Source: an uncultured Sutterella sp.
GTDB lineage: Bacteria > Pseudomonadota > Gammaproteobacteria > Burkholderiales > Burkholderiaceae_F
Assembly (NCBI GenBank): GCA_900538905.1
Contig: UPZS01000001.1
Span: 1-64,000 of the forward strand
DNA: 64,000 nt
Direction: 5' to 3'
Positions 33,073 through 43,300 of this stretch are shown piece after piece. How positions within the stretch are numbered: position 1 is the first letter of the stretch; each line of letters starts with the position of its first letter. A model generated the notes under the pieces. That model was given only the letters and a program-made list of their open reading frames with translations. It had not been told where the DNA came from and did no database searches. Both the position numbers and the translations under genes were made by a program.

Positions 33073-33492
33073 ATGGTGTTTCCCGTTGACATGAGCCTGC
33101 ACAAAAAGAGCAAGCGTTTTGACATTGCTTTTGATGACGGACAGAGCTTTTCGTTTTCCTTCGAATTTCTTCGTGTCTTTTCTCCCTCGGCGGAAGTGAC
33201 GGGACACACGCCCGATCAGGCAAAACTTCAGGTCGGAAAGCGCGATGTGGACGTCAAAGGCGTTGAGCCGATCGGCCGTTACGCCGTGCGTTTTATTTTC
33301 GATGACGGTCACGATTCCGGCATTTACAGCTGGGAGTATTTGCACGACATCGGCACGCGTCAGCAGGAACTTTGGGACGGTTATCTTGCTCAACTCAAGG
33401 AGGCTGGGGCAAGCCGCGATCCGGCCGATCCCGCCAATGTGCCGTTCATGCCCAAGCCCAAGGCGACATGCCCGTCCAAGCAGCACGGATAA
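33073..33492 (+). CDS. DUF971-domain protein
   Basis: 139 aa resembling DUF971 (also the N-terminal domain of gamma-butyrobetaine hydroxylase). Family-like segments are FEFLRVFSPSAEVTGH, VDVKGVEPIGRYAVRFIFDDGH and the conserved SGIYSWEYLHDIG. ATG 33073 is chosen, with AAAGGA about ten bases upstream; further upstream the same frame runs through the tRNA and terminator. The gene is often linked to ubiE, which follows after five bases. The molecular role is unknown. Confidence 0.85.
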   Translation: MVFPVDMSLHKKSKRFDIAFDDGQSFSFSFEFLRVFSPSAEVTGHTPDQAKLQVGKRDVDVKGVEPIGRYAVRFIFDDGHDSGIYSWEYLHDIGTRQQELWDGYLAQLKEAGASRDPADPANVPFMPKPKATCPSKQHG

Positions 33493-33497
33493 GAAAC

Positions 33498-34265
33498 ATG
33501 GCAGAAGAAAATCAGAAACAATCTTCCGATTCCGAAAAGCAGGTGGACTTCGGCTACCGCGCCGTGCCCGAAAGCGAAAAGGAAGAAGACGTCAAAGAAG
33601 TTTTCGAGTCGGTAGCCAAGCGCTATGACTTGATGAATGATGTTCTGAGTTTCGGGTTGCACCGTGTGTGGAAACGTACCTGCGTCTCTCTTTCCGGTGC
33701 AGCCGAAGGTCAAAAAGTGTTGGATATTGCTTCCGGCACTTGCGATATGGCGATTCGTTTCGGCGAAGTGGTCGGAAAGTCCGGAGAGGTGTGGGCGACC
33801 GACATTAATCATGAGATGATCAAGGAAGGCACCAAACGGCTTAAAGCCGTCGGGTGCAAGGCGCATGTTGCGATTTGTGACTGCGAGGCACTTCCTTTTG
33901 AGGAAAATTATTTTGACATTGCGGTGGTGAGCTTCGGGCTGCGCAATATGACCCACAAAGATCGTGCGTTGAAGGAAATGATGCGCGTCGTGCGTCCTGG
34001 CGGACGCGTTGTGGTGCTTGAATTCAGTCGTTGCTGGAAGATCTTTAAGCCTTTTTACGATCTGTATTCCTTCAAGCTGATGCCGTGGCTCGGGCAAAAG
34101 ATTGCGGGGGACGCGGAAAGCTATCGGTATTTGGCTGAGTCCATCCGCATGCATCCCGATCAGGAGACGCTTGCGGGCATCATGGAAGAGGTGGGGCTTG
34201 ATCGCGTAACTTGGAAGAACATGACTTTCGGTGTTTGTGCGTTACATATTGGACTCAAGCCGTGA
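33498..34265 (+). CDS. ubiE: Ubiquinone/menaquinone C-methyltransferase UbiE
   Basis: 255 aa SAM-dependent methyltransferase acting on the quinone ring. Family blocks are VFESVAKRYDLMNDVLSFGLHRVWKR, SFGLRNMTHKDRALKEMMRVV and LEFSRCWKIFKPFYDLYSFK. SAM motif I reads LDIASGTCDMA where the usual form is LDIAGGTGD, replacing one glycine with cysteine. ATG 33498 (MAEENQKQ) is chosen because the longer frame overlaps the DUF971 gene. A long stem-loop begins 43 bases after the stop. Confidence 0.94.
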   Translation: MAEENQKQSSDSEKQVDFGYRAVPESEKEEDVKEVFESVAKRYDLMNDVLSFGLHRVWKRTCVSLSGAAEGQKVLDIASGTCDMAIRFGEVVGKSGEVWATDINHEMIKEGTKRLKAVGCKAHVAICDCEALPFEENYFDIAVVSFGLRNMTHKDRALKEMMRVVRPGGRVVVLEFSRCWKIFKPFYDLYSFKLMPWLGQKIAGDAESYRYLAESIRMHPDQETLAGIMEEVGLDRVTWKNMTFGVCALHIGLKP

Positions 34266-34307
34266 CGGGTCGCGCAACAAACTGAAAAACTCACATACAA
34301 ATCAACG

Positions 34308-34382
34308 AAAACACCTGTTTTAAGGCAGACGGCTCATCCGTACAATTGATAGCCGTTGTCCGCCGATGAAACAGGTGTTTTT
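34308..34382 (+). other. Long structured stem-loop between ubiE and the Tim44-domain gene
   Basis: AAAACACCTGTTT (34308-34320) is perfectly complementary to AAACAGGTGTTTT (34369-34381). Inside, GGC-A-GAC-GGCT (34324-34334) pairs with AGCC-GTT-GTC-C-GCC (34351-34364), with a 3-nt bulge and one mismatch, leaving a 16-nt loop. The 3' arm ends in five T and lies 40 bases before the next start. It may be the ubiE terminator, a structured 5' leader, or both. Confidence 0.65.
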
Positions 34383-34421
34383 GCAGATGCGGACGTCATT
34401 GAGAAACAGAGAAAGAAATCT

Positions 34422-35450
34422 ATGAAAAAGTTTTTTGCCCTTTTGGCCGTGGGCTTGGTGATGATGACGACGGCAATTGACAGTGCTGAAGCGGCCCGTC
34501 GTATGGGCGGCGGCATGAATCTCGGCCGTCAGGCTCCGGCCCTGCGTCAGGCAACGCCGGCTCCGCAGGCTCCTGCTTTGCGTCAGAACCAGCAGAGCAA
34601 TCGTCAGAACGCAGCCCAGCAGCAAAACACAGCGGGTGCCGCGGCTAATGCTGCCAAACCTTCTATGATGCGCAACATTCTCATGGGAGCAGCCGCTGCT
34701 TTGGGCATTACCGCTCTTTTGAGCGCATTCGGTCTTTCCGAAGGTGTAGGCCAGATCATCATGATCGTCCTGATGGCAGCAGCGCTCTATTTTGTCCTGC
34801 GCATGGTGCTCGGTCTATTTGCAGGGCGTGCGGCCGGCAATCGTTCCGGTGCGGCTTCCCGTCAGACCTATACGCAGACGCAGCGTGAACAGCCCCAGGC
34901 CAGCTATAGCCAGGCACAACCGGCTGCCGAAACTTCCGCTGCTTCTGCTTCGACCGCAACCGCAGCTTCCGTGATGCCTGAAACGATGGGGGCTCGCCCG
35001 GGCAGCGTCATGGATATGTTTGCTCGTCAGAACGCGCAGGTTGCTCAAGGAGAAGGTGCGCCCGCACTTGAAGTTCCGGCCGGTTTTGACGTAGCCGGTT
35101 TTGAAGCGGTGGCCAAGGAAAACTTCGTACGGTTGCAGAAGGCTTGGGACTCGGGTGACTACAACTCGCTCGGTGACTTTACGACAGATGAGCTCTTTAT
35201 TGAACTGACACACAGTTTGCGTGAGCGCGGTGCCGCCAAGCAGACCTCCGAGGTGATCAATCTTGACGCCAAGCTGTTGGGAATTGCGAAGATGGCCGAC
35301 GCCAATGAGCACGTCGCTGTCGTCGAATTCAAGGGAGCCATGAAGATCGAGGGCGAGTTCGAAGAGGTTCGCGAACGTTGGGTTCTTGCCCGCAAGGACG
35401 ACGACTCAAGTGGCTGGCTGCTCGCCGGCATCGAACAGGTTGCTGCTTAA
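34422..35450 (+). CDS. Tim44-like domain membrane protein
   Basis: 342 aa. An N-terminal signal-like helix (MKKFFALLAVGLVMM, ending SAEAA) is followed by a low-complexity Gln/Ala/Pro/Arg-rich stretch to about residue 80. Two hydrophobic helices follow (ILMGAAAALGITALLSAF and IIMIVLMAAALYFVLRMVL), then a second Ser/Ala/Gln-rich linker. The C-terminal Tim44-like domain includes FEAVAKENFVRLQKAWDSGD and GEFEEVRERWVLARK. Bacterial Tim44-like proteins are poorly understood; membrane association is likely. ATG 34422 follows a strong stem-loop. Confidence 0.82.
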   Translation: MKKFFALLAVGLVMMTTAIDSAEAARRMGGGMNLGRQAPALRQATPAPQAPALRQNQQSNRQNAAQQQNTAGAAANAAKPSMMRNILMGAAAALGITALLSAFGLSEGVGQIIMIVLMAAALYFVLRMVLGLFAGRAAGNRSGAASRQTYTQTQREQPQASYSQAQPAAETSAASASTATAASVMPETMGARPGSVMDMFARQNAQVAQGEGAPALEVPAGFDVAGFEAVAKENFVRLQKAWDSGDYNSLGDFTTDELFIELTHSLRERGAAKQTSEVINLDAKLLGIAKMADANEHVAVVEFKGAMKIEGEFEEVRERWVLARKDDDSSGWLLAGIEQVAA

Positions 35451-35474
35451 GTTTTTCGGCTTTTTCCGCTCGAC

Positions 35475-35509
35475 AAACCCGTCAAAGGCTCAGGCCGCGG
35501 CGGGTTTTT
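35475..35509 (+). terminator. Terminator after the Tim44-domain gene
   Basis: AAACCCG (35475-35481) pairs with CGGGTTT (35501-35507), followed by TT and a C. Confidence 0.65.
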
Positions 35510-35624
35510 CGTCTTGGGGCCACAAAATGCCGATCTGATGGCAGAATAATCCCGAATTTCCAAACCAATCCCGCCCGAAACCAACCGAAATTCAAAAGGG
35601 CGTCCATATTTTAGGAATCGATTC

Positions 35625-37007
35625 ATGATCAACGTTGTTATTCTTGCCGCGGGGCAGGGCAAGCGTATGCGCTCGTCTCTTCCCAAAGTGCTGCAACCCT
35701 TGGCCGGTATGCCGATGCTCGGACATGTGCTTGCCAGCGTGAGAAAACTCGAAAACGTTTCCCGCACCGTCGTGGTTGTGGGTTGCGGAGCAGAGGTCGT
35801 CAAGAGTGCCTTTGCACAGGAAGAAGGTTTGCATTTCGTTTTACAGGAACCTCAGATGGGGACGGGTCACGCGCTGCAGTGTGCATTGCCCGAACTCGAT
35901 TCCGAGGCCGAATACACGTTGGTGCTCTTGGGTGACGTACCGCTCGTGCAACCCGAAACAATTGAGCGGCTTCTGACAGCCGCAGGCGACGGCATGGCTA
36001 TTCTCACGACCGTGCTTCGCAATCCTACGGGTTACGGCCGTATCCTGCGCCAGAAGGGTCGCATCGTTGCGATTGTTGAACAAAAAGACGCTACCGAAGG
36101 CCAAAAGCAAATCCGAGAAGTCAACACCGGCATCATGTTGCTTCCGACGGCGCGCTTGCAGGGGTGGCTTTCCGAACTCAAGACTTCCAATGCACAAGGC
36201 GAGTACTATCTCACCGACGTGATCGGCTTGGCTGTGCGCGACGGCGTGCGCATCAACTCTGCGCGTCCTCGCCGCAGTTTTGAGGTCGAAGGCGTCAATT
36301 CCAAGACGCAGCTTGCCCGTCTCGAAGGTATCTGGCAGGATCATCTGGCCGAACAGCTCACCGAAAGCGGCGTAACGGTGCTTGATCCGTCACGTCTGGA
36401 CATCCGCGGTACGCTGCAGTGCGGTACCGACGTCGTGATTGATGTGGGCTGCGTGTTCGAGGGTGAAGTTAAGCTTGGCGACAATGTTTATGTCGGACCC
36501 TACTGCGTGATTCGTAATGCCGAAATCGCTGCGGGAACTCGCATTGAAGCTTTTACGCACATTGATTCGGCCAAGATCGGTCCCGATGCCAAGATCGGCC
36601 CCTATTCTCGTTTGCGTCCGGGTGCTGAACTCTCTGCCAAGGTGCACATCGGCAACTTCGTGGAAATTAAGAAGTCTGAAATCGGCGAAGGTTCCAAAGT
36701 CAACCACCTCTCTTACATCGGTGATACGACAATGGGCTCAGGCGTTAACATCGGTGCGGGCACCATCACCTGCAACTACAACGGTGTCGAGAAGTTCCGC
36801 ACGGTGATCGGTGACAAAGCTTTCATCGGTTCGGGTACTGAATTAGTGGCTCCGGTAACGGTCGGCAGCGGTGCTACGATCGGCGCCGGCACGACGCTTA
36901 CCCATAATGCTCCCGAACACAAACTCACAGTGGGACGCGCCCGTCAGACGACGATCGAAGGATGGAAGCCGCCGGTGCCTGAAGGCTACACGTTCGTGAA
37001 GAACTGA
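35625..37007 (+). CDS. glmU: Bifunctional UDP-GlcNAc pyrophosphorylase/glucosamine-1-phosphate acetyltransferase
   Basis: 460 aa enzyme making UDP-N-acetylglucosamine. The N-terminal uridyltransferase has [20 protein letters not shown] (residues 5-24). The C-terminal left-handed beta-helix acetyltransferase shows hexapeptide repeats ([49 protein letters not shown]). It precedes glmS by 16 bases, forming the glmUS unit found near many proteobacterial origins. Confidence 0.97.
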   Translation: MINVVILAAGQGKRMRSSLPKVLQPLAGMPMLGHVLASVRKLENVSRTVVVVGCGAEVVKSAFAQEEGLHFVLQEPQMGTGHALQCALPELDSEAEYTLVLLGDVPLVQPETIERLLTAAGDGMAILTTVLRNPTGYGRILRQKGRIVAIVEQKDATEGQKQIREVNTGIMLLPTARLQGWLSELKTSNAQGEYYLTDVIGLAVRDGVRINSARPRRSFEVEGVNSKTQLARLEGIWQDHLAEQLTESGVTVLDPSRLDIRGTLQCGTDVVIDVGCVFEGEVKLGDNVYVGPYCVIRNAEIAAGTRIEAFTHIDSAKIGPDAKIGPYSRLRPGAELSAKVHIGNFVEIKKSEIGEGSKVNHLSYIGDTTMGSGVNIGAGTITCNYNGVEKFRTVIGDKAFIGSGTELVAPVTVGSGATIGAGTTLTHNAPEHKLTVGRARQTTIEGWKPPVPEGYTFVKN

Positions 37008-37023
37008 TCGCGGAGGCGGCATC

Positions 37024-38853
37024 ATGTGCGGAATTGTGGCCGGCGTTGCCGGCAGGGACGTTGTTCCCGTTTTTCTGCAAGGTCTAAAGCGCCTTGAGTA
37101 CCGTGGCTACGACAGCTGTGGCGTCGCAGTCGTGCGCGACGGTGAAATTGACCGCGCCCGCAGTGTGGCGCGTGTCAAGGATTTGGCCGAGCAGGTGCGG
37201 GCCGAAGGCATGCACGGCACCGTCGGCATTGCGCATACACGCTGGGCCACGCATGGGGGGCCCGTCGTAGCCAATGCACACCCGCATATTGCGGGCAACC
37301 GCATTGCATTGGTGCACAACGGCATCATCGAAAACTTCGCTCAACTGAGAGCCGAGCTCGAAGCCACAGGTGTCACCATGCAAAGCCAAACGGACACCGA
37401 AGTGCTCGCACATCTGGTCAATTTCTATCTTAAGGATGACCTTCTGGAGGCGCTCAAAAAGGCGCTTTCCCGTGTGACGGGTGCCTATGCGGTGGCAGTT
37501 TTCGACAAACGCCACCCCGAGCGTATCGTGGGTGCGCGTCAAGGTTCTCCCATGGTCGTTGGTTTGGGCGAGGGCGAAAACTTTATCGCCAGCGACGCCA
37601 TGGCGCTCGTCGGAGTCACGGACAAGATTGTGTATCTTGACGACGGCGACATTGTGTCGATGACCAAGGACGAGTGTCAGATTTATGGACGTACGGGCAA
37701 CGACTCCTGGCAACCTGTCGAGCGCAAAGCCGTGATCGTGCAGGCGTATGCAGGCGCTGCCGAACTCGGACCTTATCGCCACTACATGCAAAAGGAAATC
37801 TTCGAGCAGCCGCGCGCAATTGCCGATACGCTCGAAGGCGTCGAAGGCATTACGCCGACCTTGTTTGGGAAAAAAGCTGAAGAAGTGTTTCGCAGTACCC
37901 GCCGCATTCTGATGCTTGCCTGCGGCACGAGTTTTTACGCGGCGCTCACGTCCAAATATTGGCTTGAGGCGATCGCGGGTATTCCGGTGGATGTGGAGAT
38001 TGCAAGCGAATACCGTTATCGCACCACAATTCCGGATCCGGAAACGCTGGTGGTCACAATTTCTCAATCGGGCGAAACGGCAGATACGCTGGCTGCATTA
38101 AAGCATGCGGTGTCGATGGGAATGACCAAGACGCTGGCGATATGCAATGTGGCGCAAAGCGCGTTGGTCCATGAGTGTGAACTGGCATACATCACACGAG
38201 CGGGCGTGGAAATCGGAGTGGCAAGCACCAAGGCGTTTACCACGCAACTGGTGGCGCTTTATCTTCTGACGCTTGTTTTTGCCAAACTGCACGGACGGTT
38301 GAATTCGACAGAAGAAGCGCATGCTTTATCGAGCTTGCGTCACATTCCGGCGGCGATGGCAGGCTGCTTGGCGCTGGAGCCGTCCATCATTGCTTGGGCC
38401 GAGCGGTTTGCTTCCAAGGAAGACGCGCTTTTCCTGGGACGCGGTGTGCATTATCCGATTGCGCTCGAGGGGGCGCTTAAACTCAAGGAAATCAGCTACA
38501 TCCACGCTGAAGCGTATCCGGCGGGCGAACTCAAGCACGGGCCGCTCGCGCTCGTTGACGCCGATATGCCGGTGGTGACAATCGCTCCCAATGACGAACT
38601 TCTTGAGAAACTCAAGAGCAATATGCAGGAGGTGCGAGCCCGTGGCGGAGAACTCTATGTCTTTGCCGACGGCGACAGCGTGATTGAAGACACCGAAGGC
38701 ATGCATGTGATTCGTTTGGCGGAGAACTATGGCGACTTGTCGCCGATTCTGCACATCGTGCCGCTGCAGCTTTTGGCGTATCACACTGCTCTGGCTCGCG
38801 GTACGGACGTCGATAAGCCCCGAAATCTTGCCAAGAGTGTTACGGTAGAGTAA
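37024..38853 (+). CDS. glmS: Glutamine-fructose-6-phosphate aminotransferase
   Basis: 609 aa enzyme making glucosamine-6-phosphate. The N-terminal nucleophile Cys is in [10 protein letters not shown], and the glutaminase domain has [13 protein letters not shown] and HTRWATHG. Two SIS domains follow ([20 protein letters not shown]). The end is [13 protein letters not shown], as in E. coli GlmS (609 aa). No glmS ribozyme is expected or seen in the 16-base gap from glmU. Confidence 0.97.
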   Translation: MCGIVAGVAGRDVVPVFLQGLKRLEYRGYDSCGVAVVRDGEIDRARSVARVKDLAEQVRAEGMHGTVGIAHTRWATHGGPVVANAHPHIAGNRIALVHNGIIENFAQLRAELEATGVTMQSQTDTEVLAHLVNFYLKDDLLEALKKALSRVTGAYAVAVFDKRHPERIVGARQGSPMVVGLGEGENFIASDAMALVGVTDKIVYLDDGDIVSMTKDECQIYGRTGNDSWQPVERKAVIVQAYAGAAELGPYRHYMQKEIFEQPRAIADTLEGVEGITPTLFGKKAEEVFRSTRRILMLACGTSFYAALTSKYWLEAIAGIPVDVEIASEYRYRTTIPDPETLVVTISQSGETADTLAALKHAVSMGMTKTLAICNVAQSALVHECELAYITRAGVEIGVASTKAFTTQLVALYLLTLVFAKLHGRLNSTEEAHALSSLRHIPAAMAGCLALEPSIIAWAERFASKEDALFLGRGVHYPIALEGALKLKEISYIHAEAYPAGELKHGPLALVDADMPVVTIAPNDELLEKLKSNMQEVRARGGELYVFADGDSVIEDTEGMHVIRLAENYGDLSPILHIVPLQLLAYHTALARGTDVDKPRNLAKSVTVE

Positions 38854-38877
38854 ACCTGCGCTTAGAGAAACCATTCT

Positions 38878-38925
38878 GAAAGCCGCCGAATGTCTTTGAA
38901 GGAGTTCGACGGCTTTCGTTTTTTG
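38878..38925 (+). terminator. Terminator of glmUS
   Basis: GAAAGCCGCCGAA (38878-38890) pairs with TTCGACGGCTTTC (38905-38917) with one mismatch, followed by GTTTTTTG. Confidence 0.8.
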
Positions 38926-38961
38926 TATGCGTTGGTTGCTGCTAGAGGTCGAATGTAAAGT

Positions 38962-39003
38962 TTGAACAGTTGGTACAACAAAACGCAAAAATCTGACTAG
39001 AAT
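38962..39003 (+). promoter_or_regulatory. Candidate promoter/operator of the RND efflux operon
   Basis: TAGAAT at 38998-39003 is a plausible -10, with a weak -35 near 38974-38980. An imperfect 17-bp palindrome, TTGAACAGTTGGTACAA (38962-38978), overlaps that -35, where a TetR-type repressor would be expected to bind. Both elements are weak. The remaining upstream bases to 39148 hold no recognised feature. Confidence 0.3.
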
Positions 39004-39148
39004 GCTGAACCTTTATTCATCCAAACGGAACGTAGTCTTGGGGCTATTCGTTCCATTTTGTGTTGGGACCGTATGCAAAAGGCAGGTGACGTTGCTGCCC
39101 GGATTGGTCCTCAAAGAATTCCAAAAAAGCATTAAACGGAGTCTCATA

Positions 39149-40336
39149 ATGACTTTGAAATTTCGCACGACGCATGTGCTGGTAGTTGCGGGACTTGCCG
39201 CGACCGCACTCACGGGCTGCCTTGATAAGGGAGGTAATCAGCAGCAGGCTGCCGCTACGCCTCAGGCCGTTCAAGTCGTCGTCCAACAGGTTGAACTTTC
39301 CGACGCAATCATTCGTACGGATGCGCCCGGTCGCGCGACAGCCTATCAGACGGCCGAAGTTCGTCCTCAGGTCAGCGGCATTTTGCAGAAGCGCCTTTTT
39401 GAAGAAGGCGCAATGGTCAAGGAGGGCCAGTCACTCTATCGTATTGACCCGGCGCTCTATAAGGCGCAGGTTGCTTCTGCAAAAGCCTCTTTGTTGCAGG
39501 CCCGTGCCAACCTGGCTTCGACCAAGGCTGATGCCAAGCGTTCCGCCGAACTTGTGAAGGTCAATGCAGTGAGTCGTTCGGCCGATGATCAGGCTCAGGC
39601 GGCATACAAGGTAGCCATTGCCAATGTGGAAGCAGCAAAGGCAGCGCTTGCGACTGCTCAGATTAATCTGGACTACACGGAAGTCAGAAGCCCGATTACC
39701 GGACGTGTCTCTTTGTCTGAAGTCACGCCGGGCGCCTTGGTGACGGCCAATCAGACCAGCCGTTTGACGGTTGTGCAGCAGCTTGATCCCATTTATGTGG
39801 ACGTGACTCAGTCCTTTGACGAACTTTCCCGACTGCGTGAACAGGCTGCCAAAGGCATGCTCAAAGTCAATAAGGACGGCTCGGCCGATGTTCAGCTGAT
39901 TTTGGACGGCGACAAAACTTACAAGCATTTGGGACGGCTAACTTTCAAAGACGCTCTCGTCGATGAAAGCACCGGTACGGTGCGCGTACGTGCCGTGTTT
40001 GACAATCCCGACGGAGATCTGTTGCCGGGAATGTTCGTGCGCGCGCGTCTGGTCGACGGCGTGCGTGAGAATGTGATCAAGATTGATCAGCGCGCCACCA
40101 TGCGCCGCACGACAGGCGATCCGTACGTTTACGTGGTCAATGCCGAAAACAAAGTGGAAAGTCGCGATGTGGTGATCGGCGGTACGGAAGGGACCAACTG
40201 GATCATCAATAAAGGCCTCAAAGACGGCGACAAGGTCATTGTGGAAGGTTTGCAGCGCGTTCGCCCGGGTGCCCTCGTGCAGTACACCGTGGCTGGTGAA
40301 AAGCCTGCTGCCGCTCCGACCCAAGCCGCGAAATAA
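39149..40336 (+). CDS. RND efflux periplasmic adaptor lipoprotein (AcrA/MexA type)
   Basis: 395 aa membrane-fusion protein. A lipoprotein signal ends in the lipobox LTGC near residue 23. Lipoyl-like halves (SGILQKRLFEEGAMVKEGQSL and INLDYTEVRSPITGRVS) flank an alpha-hairpin, followed by beta-barrel and membrane-proximal domains. ATG 39149 gives this signal; the longer frame to 39002 lacks one. It couples the pump at 40357 to the channel at 43537 and is the first gene of the operon. Confidence 0.93.
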   Translation: MTLKFRTTHVLVVAGLAATALTGCLDKGGNQQQAAATPQAVQVVVQQVELSDAIIRTDAPGRATAYQTAEVRPQVSGILQKRLFEEGAMVKEGQSLYRIDPALYKAQVASAKASLLQARANLASTKADAKRSAELVKVNAVSRSADDQAQAAYKVAIANVEAAKAALATAQINLDYTEVRSPITGRVSLSEVTPGALVTANQTSRLTVVQQLDPIYVDVTQSFDELSRLREQAAKGMLKVNKDGSADVQLILDGDKTYKHLGRLTFKDALVDESTGTVRVRAVFDNPDGDLLPGMFVRARLVDGVRENVIKIDQRATMRRTTGDPYVYVVNAENKVESRDVVIGGTEGTNWIINKGLKDGDKVIVEGLQRVRPGALVQYTVAGEKPAAAPTQAAK

Positions 40337-40356
40337 TCGACAGAGGATGACAGAGC

Positions 40357-43300
40357 ATGCTTAGTCGTTTCTTTGTAAATCGTCCGATTTTTGCTTGGGT
40401 GATTGCTATCACCATCATGCTTGCGGGCGTCCTGGCAATTTTTAACTTGCCGGTGTCTCAGTACCCCAATATTGCGCCGCCTCAGGTTCGCATTACGGCA
40501 ACTTACCCGGGCGCTTCGGCCGAGACCATGTCACGCACCGTCACGCAGGTGATCGAGCAGAACATGACGGGTTTGGACGGTTTGATCTACATGAGCTCAA
40601 ACTCCGACTCGACGGGCCGTATGACGATTACGCTCACCTTCGTGGCCGGCACCAATCCTGATATTGCCCAGGTGCAGGTGCAAAACAAGCTGTCGATGGC
40701 TGAGCCGACGTTGCCGGATACCGTCCGACAGCTGGGCGTTCAGGTGCAAAAAAGTTCGGCTTCATTCCTTCAGGTGGTCGGCTTTATCGATACCTCGGGA
40801 AAGCTCACTTCAGGTGACCTGGGTGACTTTTTGACGAACAACATCGAAGAGCCGCTTGCTCGTTTGGAGGGCGTCGGTGAAGTGACGGTGTTCGGTGCCT
40901 CCTATGCCATGCGCATCTGGATGGATCCCGCGCTTCTTGTTAAATACGGACTGGAAGTTTCCGACGTGATGAGTGCCATCAGTACGCAGAACGTGCAGGT
41001 GGCTTCCGGTGATATTGCCGGCCAGCCCACCAACGGCAAGCGCATGATCACGGCTACGATTCGAGCAAGTTCCTTGTTGACTACGCCCGAACAATTCGAG
41101 CAGATCGCTCTGAAGACGCTGTCCGACGGCTCCGTCGTCCGTATCAAGGATATCGGTGAAGTTTCCCTTGGTCAGGAAACCTATACCTTCCAAGGCCGCT
41201 ATGACGGTCAGCCTTCTTCGGGTGTGGCCATCAGTTTGAGTTCCGGCGCCAACGCTCTGGCAACGGCTGCCCGCGTTCAGGCAAAGCTCGACGAACTGCG
41301 TCCCTTCTTCCCGGAAGGCGTGGAAGCGGTGATTCCGTTTGACACGACGCCGTTCGTGCGCGCTGCCATGCATGAAGTGGTCAAGACTCTGTTGGAAGCC
41401 ATCGTGCTGGTGGTCTGCGTGATGTTCTTGTTCCTGCAGAACTGGCGTGCAACGATCATTCCGACGATTTCCGTGCCGGTGGTGCTTTTGGGTACGTTCG
41501 CTGTCCTGGCGCTCATGGGCTACTCAATCAACATGCTCACGATGTTTGCCTTGGTGCTTGCCATCGGCTTGCTGGTGGACGACGCCATTGTGGTGGTGGA
41601 AAACGTCGAGCGTGTGATGATGGAGCGACGATGTGATCCGAAAACAGCTACGGTCGAATCCATGCAGCAGATCACCGGCGCTCTGATCGGTATCGCCATG
41701 GTGCTGTCGGCCGTGTTCGTGCCGATGGCCTTCTTCGGCGGATCCACGGGCGTGATCTATCGCCAGTTCTCCGTGACGATTGTCTCGGCCATGGCGCTCT
41801 CGGTGGTGGTGGCTTTGACGCTGATTCCGGCTCTTTGCGCCTCCATTCTCAAGCAGATTGAGCCGGGGCACGAAAAGGCGACGACCGGGTTCTTCGGCAA
41901 GTTCAATCAGGCTTTTGACGCGCTGACAAGCGGTGTGCGTGCATCGGTGCGCATGTTTGTCCGTCGCATTTCTCGCCTGTTGGTGCTCTACGCCGTCTTG
42001 ATCGGCGCTGTGGTGCTGGGCTTTATGAAGATTCCGAGCGCCTTCATGCCGGGCGAAGACCAGGGCGTGCTGCTGATGATGCTGCAGACGCCGGCTTCTG
42101 CAACGGCCGAACGTACGGACGTGGTGGTGGATCGCTTCCAGAGAGTCATTCGCGAAGCCGAGAAAAAGGACGTCGAACACGTGTTTACTGTGGGCGGCTA
42201 CTCCTTTGCCGGTACGGGTCAGAACAACTCCATGGGCTTTATTAAGCTCAAGGACTGGTCCGAGCGCAAGGATGAATCGTCCTCGGCCAATGCCGTGATG
42301 ATGCGCTCTCTCGGTACGCTCTTTTCGCCGGCCTTCAAGGACGCGCAGGGGTATGTGTTCCAGTTGCCTGCCGTTCCGGAACTGGGCGTGGCCGACGGTT
42401 TTGATTTCTTCCTGCAGGATCGTTCCGGTCAGGGGCATGATCGCCTGATGCAGGTCATGAACGAGTTCCTTGCCAAGGCCAACGCAGACCCGCGTCTGCG
42501 TCAGGTTCGCCATAACGGCATGCCCGACGCGCCGATGGTTCAGCTGAATGTGGACTACGAAAAGGCCCGTACGCTGGGGGTGTCCGAATCGCAAATCAAT
42601 ACGACGCTTAATGCCGCCTTCGGTTCGTCCTATGTCAATGACTTTATGGATCAGGGACGCCTGAAGAAGGTGTACGTGCAGGGTATTCCGGATTCTCGCG
42701 GTGAAGAGGCCGACCTTGCCAAGTGGCATGTCAAGAGCTCGATCAGCGGGCAGATGGTTCCCTTCTCGTCGTTTGTGACGACGAGCTGGACATCGGGTTC
42801 TCCGCGTCTGGACCGCTTTAACGCCATTGACGCCGTCAATATTCAAGGCAGTCCGGCTCCCGGCGTTTCTTCCGGTGAAGCCATGCAGGCCATCGAAGAG
42901 ATTTTGCAGCAAATGCCGCACGGCTACTCCATCGAATGGAACGGCGTGTCGTATCAGGAACGTGTTGCCGGCAGCAATGCCGCTCCCTTGTATGCCCTTT
43001 CGGTGCTTGTGGTGTTCCTGGCTCTGGCGGCTCTGTACGAATCCTGGACGATTCCGATTGCCGTGATTCTGGTGGTGCCCACCGGCGTTGTCGGCGCTCT
43101 GGGCTTGACCTGGATTTGCGGCAAGGAAAACGACGTGTACTTCCAAGTGGGTTTGTTGACGACGGTCGGTTTGGTGTCCAAGAACGCCATTCTGATTGTG
43201 GAATTTGCCCGCGATCTGCATGATCAGGGGCAGGAATTGCTTGCTTCCGTGGTTGAGGCTGTCCGGTTGCGTCTTCGCCCGATTTTGATGACGTCTCTGG

